Part shown: positions 1 to 11,091 of the stretch, one piece after another
How the letters are laid out: each line of letters starts with the position of its first letter
How positions within the stretch are numbered: position 1 is the stretch's first letter
Assembly (NCBI GenBank): GCA_009746045.1
Contig: RPFO01001091.1
Coordinates: 1-45,000, forward strand
Length of the DNA stretch: 45,000 bases
Direction: 5' to 3'
DNA from: Mesostigma viride
Taxonomy: Eukaryota > Streptophyta > Mesostigmatophyceae > Mesostigmatales > Mesostigmataceae
Notes under the pieces: generated by a model
What the model saw: only the letters and a program-made list of their open reading frames with translations
What the model was told of the DNA's origin: nothing
Databases searched by the model: none
Program-made: the position numbers and the translations under genes

Positions 1-3000
1 TCTACCTACATTGTTGGCATGTATGTAATTAATGATGAGGATTCAGGCTCCATGGTGTCTCCATGGCTGGCTACGTACATGAATGGCATTTATGTAATTA
101 ATGATGAGGATTCAGGCTCCCATGGTGTCATCATGGCCCGTACGTACATGGATGGCATTTATGTAATTAATGATGAGGATTCAGGCTCCCATGGTGTCAT
201 CATGGCTTGTCTACGTACATGGTGGCATTTATGTAATTAATGAGAGGATTCAGGCTCCCATGGTGTCATCATGGCCCGTCTACGTACATGGATGGCATTT
301 ATGTAATTAATGATGAGGATTCAGGCTCCCATGGTGTCATCATGGCTTGTCTACGTACATGGTTGGCATTTATGTAATTAATGAGGAGGATTCAGGCTCC
401 CATGGTGTCTCATGCTGGCCTACGTACATGGATGTCAAGGAATAGTAAATGATGAGGATTCAGGCTCCCATGGTGTCATCATGGCCCGTCTACGTACATG
501 GATGGCATTTATGTAATTAATGATGAGGATTCAGGCTCCATGGGTCATCATGGCTTGTCTACGTACATGGTTGGCATTTATGTAATTAATGAGGAGGATT
601 CAGGCTCCCATGGTGTCTCATGGCTGGCCTACGTACATGGATGTCAGGAATAGTAAATGATGAGGATTCAGGCTCCCATGGTGTCATCATGGCCTGTACG
701 TACATGGATGGCATGTATGTAATTAATGATGAGGATTCAGGCTCCCATGGTGTCATCATGGCTGTCTACGTACATGGATGGCATGTATGTAATTAATGAT
801 GAGGATTCAGGCTCCATTGGTGTCATCATGGCTGGCCTACGTATGTACATGGATGTCAAAGAAAAAAAATGATGAGGATTCAGGCTCCCATGGTGTCATC
901 ATTGGCCCGTGTATGTACATGGTTGATTGTAATTAATGATGAGGATTCAGGCTCCATTGGTGTCATCATTGCCCGTGTATGTACATGGTTGGCATTTATG
1001 TATGTAATTAATGATGAGGATTCAGGCTCCATTGGTGTCATCATGGCTGGCCTACGTATGTACATGGATGTCAAAGAAAAAAAATGATGAGGATTCAGGC
1101 TCCCATGGTGTCATCATGGCCCGTCTACGTACATGGATGTCAAGGAATAGTAAATGATGAGGATTCAGGCTCCCATGGTGTCAGATGTCATGGCCTGTCT
1201 ACGTACATGGATGGCATGTATGTAATTAATGATGAGATTCAGGCTCCATTGGTGTCATCATGGCTGGCCTACGTATGTACATGGATGTCAAAGAAAAAAA
1301 TGATGAGGATTCAGGCTCCCATGGTGTCATCATGGCCCGTCTACGTACATGGATGTCAAGGAATAGTAAATGATGAGGATTCAGGCTCCCATGGTGTCAT
1401 CATGGCCTGTCTACGTACATGGATGGCATGTATGTATTTAATGATGAGGATTCAGGCTCCCATGGTGTCATCATGGCTGGCCTACGTACATGGATGTCAG
1501 AAAAAATGATGAGGATTCAGGCTCCCATGGTGTCATCATGGCTGGCCTACGTACATGGATGTCAAAGAAAAAAAATGATGAGGATTCAGGCTCCCGTGGT
1601 GTCATTATGGCCCGTCTACGTGTTGTTGGCATGTATGAAATTAATGATGAGGATTCAGGCTCCCATGTGTCATCATGGCTGGCCTACGTACATGGTTGGC
1701 ATTTATGTAATTAATGATGAGGATTCAGGCTCCCATGGTGTCATCATTGCCCGTGTATGTACATGGTTGGCATTTATGTAATTAATGATGAGGATTCAGG
1801 CTCCATTGGTGTCATCATGGCCCGTCTACGTACATGGACCGTGGCATTTATGTATTTAATGATGAGGATTCAGGCTCCCATGGGGTCATTGATGATCATG
1901 GCATTTATGTATGTAATTAATGATGAGGATTCAGGCTCCATTGGTGTCATCATGGCTGGCCTACGTATGTACATGGATGTCAAAGAAAAAAAAATGATGA
2001 GGATTCAGGCTCCCATGGTGTCATCATGGCCCGTCTACGTACATGGATGTCAAGGAATAGTAAATGAGGAGGATTCAGGCTCCCATGGTGTCATCATGGC
2101 CCGTGTACGTACATGGATGGCATGTATGTAATTAATGAGGAGGATTCAGGCTCCCATGGTGTCATCATGGCTGGCCTACGTACATGGATGTCAAAGAAAA
2201 AGAAATGATGAGGATTCAGGCTCCCATGGTGTCATCATGGCTGGCCTACGTACATGGATGTCTCATAAAATAAATGATGAGGATTCAGGCTCCCATGGTG
2301 TCATCATGGCTGTCTACGTACATGTTGGCATGTATGTAATTAATGATGAGGATTCAGGCTCCCATGGTGTCATCATGGCTGGCCTACGTACATGAATGGC
2401 ATTTATGTAATTAATGATGAGGATTCAGGCTCCCATGGTGTCATCATGGCCCGTCTACGTACATGGATGGCATTTATGTAATTAATGATGAGGATTCAGG
2501 CTCCCATGGTGTCATCATGGCTTGTCTACGTACATGGTTGGCATTTATGTAATTAATGATGAGGATTCAGGCTCCCATGGTGTCATCATGGCCCGTCTAC
2601 GTACATGGATGGCATTTATGTAATTAATGATGAGGATTCAGGCTCCCATGGTGTCATCATGGCTTGTCTACGTACATGGTTGGCATTTATGTAATTAATG
2701 AGGAGGATTCAGGCTCCCATGGTGTCATCATGGCTGGCCTACGTACATGGATGTCAAGGAATAGTAAATGATGAGGATTCAGGCTCCCATGGTGTCATCA
2801 TGGCTTGTCTACCTACATGGTTGGCATTTATGTAATGAATATTAAGAAAATGAGAGGATTCAGGCTCCATTGGTGTCATCATGGCTGGCCTACGTACATG
2901 GATGTCAAGGAATAGTAAATGATGAGGATTCAGGCTCCCATGGTGTCATCATGGCCCGTCTACGTACATGGATGTCAAGGAATAGTAAATGATGAGGATT

Positions 3001-6000
3001 CAGGCTCCCATGGTGTCATCATGGCTTGTCTACGTACATGGTTGGCATTTATGTAATTAAGAGAGGATTCAGGCTCCATTGGTGTCATCATGGCTGGCCT
3101 ACGTACATGGATGTCAAGGAATAGTAAATGATGAGGATTCAGGCTCCCATGGTGTCATCATGGCTTGTCTACGTACATGGTTGGCATTTATGTAATTAAT
3201 GAGGAGGATTCAGGCTCCATGGTGTCATCATGGCTGGCCTACGTACATGGATGTCAAGGAATAGTAAATGATGAGGATTCAGGCTCCCATGGTGTCATCA
3301 TGGCTGTCTACGTACATGGATGGCATGTATGTAATTAATGATGAGGATTCAGGCTCCCATGGTGTCATCATGGCTGGCCTACGTATGTACATGGATGTCA
3401 AGAAAAAAATGATGAGGATTCAGGCTCCCATGGTGTCATCATGGCCTGTACGTACATGGTTGGCATTTATGTAATTAATGATGAGGATTCAGGCTCCCAT
3501 GGTGTCATCATGGCCCGTCTACGTACATGGATGTCAAGGAATAGTAAATGAGGAGGATTCAGGCTCCCATGGTGTCATCATGGCCCGTGTACGTACATGG
3601 ATGGCATTTATGTAATTAATGATGAGGATTCAGGCTCCCATGGTGTCATCATGGCTGGCCTACGTACATGGATGTCAAGAAAATGATGAGGATTCAGGCT
3701 CCCATGGTGTCATCATGGCTGGCCTACGTACATGGATGGCATTATGTAATTAATGATGAGGATTCAGGCTCCCATGGTGTCATCATGGCTGGCCTACGTA
3801 TGTACATGGATGTCAAGAAAAATGATGAGGATTCAGGCTCCCATGGTGTCATCATGGCCCGTCTACGTACATGGATGTCAAGGAATAGTAAATGATGAGG
3901 ATTCAGGCTCCCATGGTGTCATCATGGCTGTCTACGTACATGGATGGCATGTATGTAATTAATGATGAGGATTCAGGCTCCCATGGTGTCATCATGGCTG
4001 GCCTACGTACATGGATGTCAAGTAAAAATGATGAGGATTCAGGCTCCCATGGTGTCATCATGGCTGTCTACGTACATGGATGTCAATGTAATTAATGATG
4101 AGGATTCAGGCTCCCATGGTGTCATCATGGCTGGCCTACGTACATGGATGTCATAAAATAAATGATGAGGATTCAGGCTCCCATGGTGTCATCATGGCTG
4201 TCTACGTACATGTGGCATGTATGTAATTAATGATGAGGATTCAGGCTCCCATGGTGTCATCATGGCTGGCCTACGTACATGGATGGCATTTATGTAATTA
4301 ATGATGAGGATTCAGGCTCCCATGGTGTCATCATGGCCCGTCTACGTACATGGATGGCATTTATGTAATTAATGATGAGGATTCAGGCTCCCATGGTGTC
4401 ATCATGGCTTGTCTACGTACATGGTTGGCATTTATGTAATTAATGATGAGGATTCAGGCTCCCATGGTGTCATCATGGCCCGTCTACGTACATGGATGGC
4501 ATTTATGTAATTAATGATGAGGATTCAGGCTCCCATGGTGTCATCATGGCTTGTCTACGTACATGGTTGGCATTTATGTAATTAATGATGAGGATTCAGG
4601 CTCCCATGGTGTCATCATGGCTGGCCTACGTACATGGATGTCAAGGAATAGTAAATGATGAGGATTCAGGCTCCCATGGTGTCATCATGGCTTGTCTACT
4701 ACATGGTTGGCATTTATGTAATGAATATTAAGATGAGAGGATTCAGGCTCCCATGGTGTCATCATGGCTGGCCTACGTACATGGATGTCAAGGAATAGTA
4801 AATGATGAGGATTCAGGCTCCCATGGTGTCATCATGGCCCGTCTACGTACATGGATGTCAAGGAATAGTAAATGATGAGGATTCAGGCTCCCATGGGTCA
4901 TCATGGCTTGTCTACGTACATGGTTGGCATTTATGTAATTAATGAGGAGGATTCAGGCTCCCATGGTGTCATCATGGCTGGCCTACGTACATGGATGTCA
5001 AGGAATAGTAAATGATGAGGATTCAGGCTCCCATGGTGTCATCATGGCTTGTCTACGTACATGGTTGGCATTTATGTAATTAATGAGAGGATTCAGGCTC
5101 CCATGGTGTCATCATGGCTGGCCTACGTACATGGATGTCAAGGAATAGTAAATGATGAGGATTCAGGCTCCCATGGTGTCATCATGGCTGTCTACGTACA
5201 TGGATGGCATGTATGTAATTAATGATGAGGATTCAGGCTCCATGGTGTCATCATGGCTGGCCTACGTATGTACATGGATGTCAAAGAAAAAATGATGAGG
5301 ATTCAGGCTCCCATGGTGTCATCATTGCCCGTGTATGTACATGGTTGGCATTTATGTAATTAATGATGAGGATTCAGGCTCCATGGTGTCATCATGGCCC
5401 GTCTACGTACATGGATGTCAAGAATAAAATGATGAGGATTCAGGCTCCCATGGTGTCATCATGGCCCGTGTACGTACATGGATGGCATGTATGTAATTAA
5501 TGATGAGGATTCAGGCTCCCATGGTGTCATCATGGCTGGCCTACGTACATGGATGTCAAGAAAAAAAATGATGAGGATTCAGGCTCCCATGGTGTCATCA
5601 TGGCTGGCCTACGTACATGGATGGCATGTATGTATTTAATGATGAGGATTCAGGCTCCATGGTGTCATCATGGCTGGCCTACGTATGTACATGGATGTCA
5701 AAGAAAAAAAATGATGAGGATTCAGGCTCCCATGGTGTCATCATGGCCCGTCTACGTACATGGATGTCAAGGAATAGTAAATGATGAGGATTCAGGCTCC
5801 CATGGTGTCATCATGGCCTGTCTACGTACATGGATGGCATGTATGTATTTAATGATGAGGATTCAGGCTCCCATGGTGTCATCATGGCTGGCCTACGTAC
5901 ATGGATGTCTCAGAAAAAAATGATGAGGATTCAGGCTCCCATGGTGTCATCATGGCTGGCCTACGTACATGGATGTCAAAGAAAAAAAATGATGAGGATT

Positions 6001-7100
6001 CAGGCTCCCGTGGTGTCATTATGGCCCGTCTACGTGTTGTTGGCATGTATGAAATTAATGATGAGGATTCAGGCTCCCATAGTGTCATCATGGCTGGCCT
6101 ACGTACATGGTTGGCATTTATGTAATTAATGATGAGGATTCAGGCTCCCATGGTGTCATCATTGCCCGTGTATGTACATGGTTGGCATTTATGTAATTAA
6201 TGATGAGGATTCAGGCTCCATTGGTGTCATCATGGCCCGTCTACGTACATGGACCGTGGCATTTATGTATTTAATGATGAGGATTCAGGCTCCCATGGGG
6301 TCATTGATGATCATGGCATTTATGTATGTAATTAATGATGAGGATTCAGGCTCCATTGGTGTCATCATGGCTGGCCTACGTATGTACATGGATGTCAAAG
6401 AAAAAAAAATGAAGAGGATTCAGGCTCCCATGGTGTCATCATGGCCCGTCTACGTACATGGATGTCAAGGAATAGTAAATGATGAGGATTCAGGCTCCCA
6501 TGGTGTCAGATGTCATGGCCTGTCTACGTACATGGATGGCATGTATGTATTTAATGATGAGGATTCAGGCTCCCATGGTGTCATCATGGCTGGCCTACGT
6601 ACATGGATGTCTCAGAAAAAAAATGATGAGGATTCAGGCTCCCATGGTGTCATCATGGCTGGCCTACGTACATGGATGTCTCAGAAAAAAAATGATGAGG
6701 ATTCAGGCTCCCATGGTGTCATCATGGCTGGCCTACGTACATGGATGTCAAAAAAAATGATGAGGATTCAGGCTCCCGTGGTGTCATTATGGCCCGTCTA
6801 CGTGTTGTTGGCATGTATGAAATTAATGATGAGGATTCAGGCTCCCATAGTGTCATCATGGCTGGCCTACGTACATGGTTGGCATTTATGTAATTAATGA
6901 TGAGGATTCAGGCTCCCATGGTGTCATCATGGCTGTCTATGTACATGGTTGGCATTTATGTAATTAATGATGAGGATTCAGGCTCCATTGGTGTCATCAT
7001 GGCCCGTCTACGTACATGGGTGGCATTTATGTATTTAATGATGAGGATTCAGGCTCCCATGGGGTCATCATGGCTTGTCTACGTACATGGAGTCATATTG
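1..7100. repeat. Mosaic satellite array, ~61-71 bp units, about 100 copies
   Basis: Roughly 100 head-to-tail units share a core containing GATGAGGATTCAGGCTCC, CCATGGTGTCATCATGG and CTACGTACATGG. The cores are joined by interchangeable linkers: one has TGGCATTTATGTAATTAAT, one GTCAAGGAATAGTAA, one GTCAAAGAAAAAAA, and rarer ones TCTCAGAAAAAA or TCATAAAATAA. Longer blocks are repeated: a rare variant stretch near 1561-1860 recurs near 5975-6275 (offset about 4414 bp), and a block with TAATGAATATTAAG at about 2833 recurs at about 4719 (offset about 1887 bp). Two forward frames stay open because the core lacks stops there; the unit length is not a multiple of three, so I read these as satellite frames, not a protein. 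The array decays at about 7100. Confidence 0.95.
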
Positions 7101-7359
7101 ATTCATGGAACAATGAGATACCATTCTTAATTGAAAATTGTTCTTGATACTTTCACATGCATGCCCGGAATCGTGAATTTGTGCGGGTTTCCATGATGAC
7201 AATCCTCATTGAATTCTTGAGCACACAATATTGAGCAATTTAGGGGCACTTCGGCAATGTTGACCATTTTCATTCATGATCAATAAAATTAACATTTAAT
7301 GCAATAAATACATATTCCACTCATTTTAATAAACCATGCAAAAACTTTACAAGCACGCT
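7101..7359. other. Short unique spacer between two satellites
   Basis: AT-rich non-repetitive sequence. I see no gene, RNA or promoter in it. Confidence 0.6.
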
Positions 7360-8140
7360 CAAGCTAGGGGTGGGCTGGCATGCACGCGTGGGTGTGGGGG
7401 TGGGCTGGCATGCATGCGTGGGTGTGGGGGTGGGCTGGCATGCACGTGTGGGTGTGGGGGTGGGCTGGCATGCATGCGTGGGTGTGGGGTTGGGCTAGCC
7501 TGCATGCGTGGGTGTGGGGGGGGGCTGGCATGCATGCGTGGGTGTGTGTGGGGGGCTAGCATGCATGCGTAAGTGTGGGGGGGGGCTGGCATGCATGCGT
7601 GGGTGTGGGGGGGGCTGGCATGCATGCGTGGGTGTGTGTGGGGGGCTAGCATGCATGCGTAAGTGTGGGGGGGGGCTGGCATGCATGCGTGGGTGTGTAT
7701 GGGGGCTGGCATGCATGCGTGGGTGTGTGTGGGGGGCTAGCATGCATGCGTGGGTGTGTGGGGGGGCTGTCATGCATGCGTGGGTGTGTGTGGGGGCTGG
7801 CATCCATGCGTGGGTGTGTGGGGGGGCTAGCATGCATGCGTGGGTGTGGGGGTGGGCTAGCATGCATGCGTGGGTGTGGGGGGGGCGGTCATGCATGCGT
7901 GGGTGTGTGGGGGGGCTGGCATGCATGCGTGGGTGTGTGGGGGGGCTAGCATGCATGCGTGGGTGTGGGGGTGGGCTAGCATGCATGCGTGGGTGTGAGT
8001 GTGGGCTAGCATGCATGCGTGGGTGTGGGGGGGGGCTAGCATGCATGCGTGGGTGTGGGGGGGCCGGGGCCGGGGCTAGCATGCATGCGTGGGTGTGGGG
8101 GTGGGCTAGCATGCATGCGTGGGTGTGGGGGGGGGCTAGC
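7360..8140. repeat. G-rich minisatellite, ~30-32 bp units, about 25 copies
   Basis: Units read approximately GGGCTGGCATGCATGCGTGG followed by GTGTGGGGGT. They centre on the palindrome GCATGC, and many carry GCTAGC. The plus strand holds G-runs of 3-9 bases at regular spacing, so G-quadruplex formation is possible. ORFs seen on both strands are periodic by-products of the repeat. Confidence 0.93.
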
Positions 8141-8356
8141 ACGCCCCACCCCTCCATCGGCACAGCCAGCCTTGTGAGTCTACCCTTAACAACAAGGCTG
8201 GTAGGACGACACGCCTGAGCAGCATATGTCATGCCTATCTCAGGCTAATAATGTGTGATTTTGTGCCAACAACCAAGTTGTTCCACCCAACAACACATTA
8301 TAAACCCTCTTCCAAAATGCCCAACAAGCCGGACACGTGGAGGACCACACACGCAG

Positions 8357-8365
8357 TATATAAAG
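8357..8365 (+). promoter_or_regulatory. TATA-box-like site
   Basis: TATATAAAG in a locally GC-balanced background. No convincing coding region follows, so this is only a sequence match. Confidence 0.25.
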
Positions 8366-9465
8366 AGAAAATAAGCTGACTTTTTATCCAGCCAACCTGT
8401 GGCTAGCTGCTCTGGTTAGCATGACAAATGCTAACATTTACTCAGTGGGAAAGGTGAAGAGACCATTGGAACAGCCTACCTGACGCATGTGCCACCAAAG
8501 CATTGTGTCCCGCAAAATGCACACTGCCTCCTTTCTAACAAGCACGAGCCGCTCTCTTTAGGAGACAGGTGCCAGCTCGTCAGTGTCTGGGGAAAATGAT
8601 GCCGCTGCTTAGGAAGACCGCGTGAATTTCCTCGAACACAACTGTCTATAAAGCAAAAGAAATTTCAGAGAAGCATGGAAATAAAAGCATTACACCTTCC
8701 CGACAGGTTGCGGGCCACGCGCTGCAGAAAGCCAGCCACGTCACAGACGATTAACTAGCTAAAAGACACCCAGGAATCCAGCGATGCAGCGCCAGGACCC
8801 GCAACTTTCTGGCTGCATCTGGCCGGAAAGAAGGCAAAAAGCTTACGCTCAACGAGGTAAGAAAGCAGGAAAACGCAAGCTTAAGACGTTTAACACAAGA
8901 ACGTACCATAACGGGCATTTATTCGTGCCCAGGCGCACAAGAAAGTCCACCCTTTCATGGAGTGGTTGGGCAGTACGCATCGCGCAGGGCTAATGTTATC
9001 TTACCGCAAAATGACGGGAAAGGTAAAGATAGCAGCGGGAATTTTTACGGCTTTAGAAACATCATTAAACTAGCTTTCCTTACGACCATCAAAACTGGCA
9101 ACAATCGACAATCAACCCGGCAGGCATCCAATATACTTTATTCATCCCGACAGAAATTCAGGCCGGACCCCCCCTGCCGATGGCAAAGAAAAAAAGCCCG
9201 CGACATTATAGATCGCAACCATCCCGCCATAAATTAGAATCAGTAACTAATTTTCTCCAACAATCGAGCATTTCTGCTTTCCGCGTGCCAGATTTGTCAC
9301 GTTTCGTCTAAAGGCAGTCGCCATGGCCCCTACCGCAAGGGGTGCGCGCACCATGCCGACATAGCTTTTGGGCCTCAATTTGCACCGAAATTTGGTCCGT
9401 ACCGTCCAGCTCAGTCGGATTATGTATGTGGATCGGCCGTGTTGGTTGCATACGCAGGTATATTA

Positions 9466-9535
9466 ATTCTTGCATTCGCCCCGGACCTTCCCCAGGACAG
9501 GTCAGGATATAACAATAATTCTTGCATTCGCCCCC
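9466..9535. repeat. Short direct repeat
   Basis: ATTCTTGCATTCGCCCC occurs at 9466 and again at 9518, 52 bp apart, each followed by a C-rich stretch and then a GGTCAGG-like motif. It is upstream of the CCAAT/TATA pair. Confidence 0.6.
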
Positions 9536-9676
9536 GCCCTTTCCTATGGCCTGGTCAGGTTTGGGCGCGACGCCACTAGCGCGGCGCCCGCGACAGAGTG
9601 GCCAGGCTCGAGCACGTTTTCTGGATCCCAAGCACCGGATTGGACACTGTCCGAGGACTGGACAGGAATTGGCTGA

Positions 9677-9719
9677 CCAATCGGATGCTTGCTCGTCGTC
9701 TCCAAAAACATATATAAAG
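9677..9719 (+). promoter_or_regulatory. CCAAT plus TATA-like promoter candidate
   Basis: CCAAT at about 9677 is followed by TATATAAAG at about 9711, a core-promoter-like spacing. The first ATG downstream (near 9774) opens only a three-codon frame, so the transcript, if any, would start elsewhere or be non-coding. Confidence 0.3.
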
Positions 9720-9984
9720 AGCCAAATCGCGCGAACTACGCAAGGATCCTTTAAGCAGCGTTACTCTGCCGAAATGTCAACCTAGGCCGGTCAAGTGACG
9801 CCGAGGTGTTCACCGATAGTTCAGGTCAGCCACAGCGCGCCTTCGAATGTAGGCACGGTCGCATTTTTTTTTAGGAAATGTAGAATTGTTGTCGACCAGC
9901 TACCAACGCCCGACCGGACCCATACAACGGAAACATCAAGGCGATGTGATGTAGGTGTGTCTGATATGTCATTAATACACAGAG

Positions 9985-10145
9985 CATCGTGAATATAATA
10001 TATAATATAAATTATATAATATACTATAATTAATATATAATTTTAATTTTATGTTAATTTTAATGTTATTTCATATAACATAATATAGCATAATATAATA
10101 TAATATAATATAATATTATATAAAGTAGTATATAAAAAATTAAAA
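9985..10145. repeat. AT-rich simple-sequence tract
   Basis: Almost pure A/T with ATATAATATA-type repeats and TAATATAATATAATATAATA. Long ORFs are absent. Confidence 0.85.
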
Positions 10146-10439
10146 TGTAAAAGAAAAATATCTACCTTATTGGGGTTTAATGTTCCTTTCCAGTTCAGCA
10201 TAAGTACACTCTTGAGTGTGTGCAATGTTTGGTTATACGCCATTGTCTTAAAATAGCAACCAATGTAAACCTCCGTCCTAACCACATTTGGATACAATAA
10301 AGACATTGATGCCTGACACATAGCATTCATTGCTTGAAATACCATGCATATTTTGTGTCAATGTTCTGCAGACCACAGCTTCAAGTGGGCATACTTCGCT
10401 TTCCTCAATATAATGGCGACATGGCATTTGGTGAAAGTG

Positions 10440-11015
10440 GTGAGTGCCATGAAGTTGCGCCGGCCGTCGTTATCCATGACGAACTGAATGGGTTTCGTGC
10501 AAATCAAGTTTTTTGTTTTGGTGTTCCAGTTGCGCCGGCCGGCGTTTCCAATGGTATCTTGCGCGCACTTGCAAAAGCTTGCACGCTTATCAACATTTTG
10601 TGTTGGTAAACATTTTATCACCTCTGGGATTTCCGCCTTCACTACCTGAGTTGCTTCTTTGTGGTTTTCAAATGCAACCGAGTTACGCCGGCCGTCGTTA
10701 CTCATGACAAATTGTAGGGGTTTTGTGCAAATCACTTTTGTATGGTTTATGTACATGCATCCAGTTGCGCCGGCCGGCGTTTCCAATGGTATCTTGCAGT
10801 TGCGCAATCAGGCCCCATTACCAAAAGTGTGTTTGTACATCTTTTTTACACCTGAAGGATTTCTGCCTGCATATCCTGAGTTGCTTCTTAATGGTTTTTA
10901 ATTGCGCCCGAGTTACGCCGGCCGTCGTTATTAATGACAAACTGTATGTGTTTCATAAAATCACTTTTGTATGGTTTACATGTATCCAGTTGCGCCGGCC
11001 GGCGTTATTAATGAC
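10440..11015. repeat. Three tandem copies of a ~229 bp unit with paired GC palindromes
   Basis: Each unit has motif A (GTTRCGCCGGCCGTCGTT) at 10454, 10682 and 10912, and motif B (GTTGCGCCGGCCGGCGTT) at 10529, 10764 and 10989. The period is 228-230 bp for A and 225-235 bp for B, with 75-82 bp between A and B. Motif B contains the perfect palindrome CGCCGGCCGGCG. Flanking words (CTTTTGTATGGTTTA, CCAATGGTATCTTGC) are also repeated. The array runs up to the splice-acceptor-like end (CATCCTCAG, 11083-11091) of the next gene, so it could lie in that gene's intron or promoter. A donor-like GTGAGT occurs at about 10439. Confidence 0.85.
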
Positions 11016-11091
11016 GCTTGTCGTTCTTGTTTGATGCCCATCGTTTTCGTCGTGTCTTTAATGGTGATTATTTATCATTACTCATCCTCAG

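Larger units (their letters stand above)
8141..9984. other. Spacer without recognisable gene
   Basis: Only short ORFs occur, none resembling a known family. A 10 bp inverted repeat, CCAGCCTTGT/ACAAGGCTGG (8166-8175 and 8192-8201), lies just after the minisatellite. Nothing else structured stands out except the TATA-like sites and the short direct repeat listed separately. Confidence 0.5.

Noticed and set aside
19-6897. Many forward ORFs of 60-241 codons in the first satellite (NDEDSGSHGV / MMRIQAPMVS peptides)
   Set aside because: The same repeat is open in two frames, unit length is not a multiple of three, and frames drift between units. Nothing indicates selection for a protein.
1-8140. 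Possible CRISPR-like array
   Set aside because: Repeats are directly adjacent with variable linkers rather than unique spacers, there are no cas genes, and the context is eukaryotic.
7336-8232. ORFs of up to 245 codons on both strands in the minisatellite
   Set aside because: Open frames follow from a stop-free 30 bp unit; they are periodic on both strands.
10358-10807. 149-codon minus-strand ORF in the 229 bp array
   Set aside because: Its peptide repeats (CTKP.QFVM.NDGRRN) simply mirror the tandem DNA units, and it lies in the presumed upstream or intron region of the plus-strand gene.
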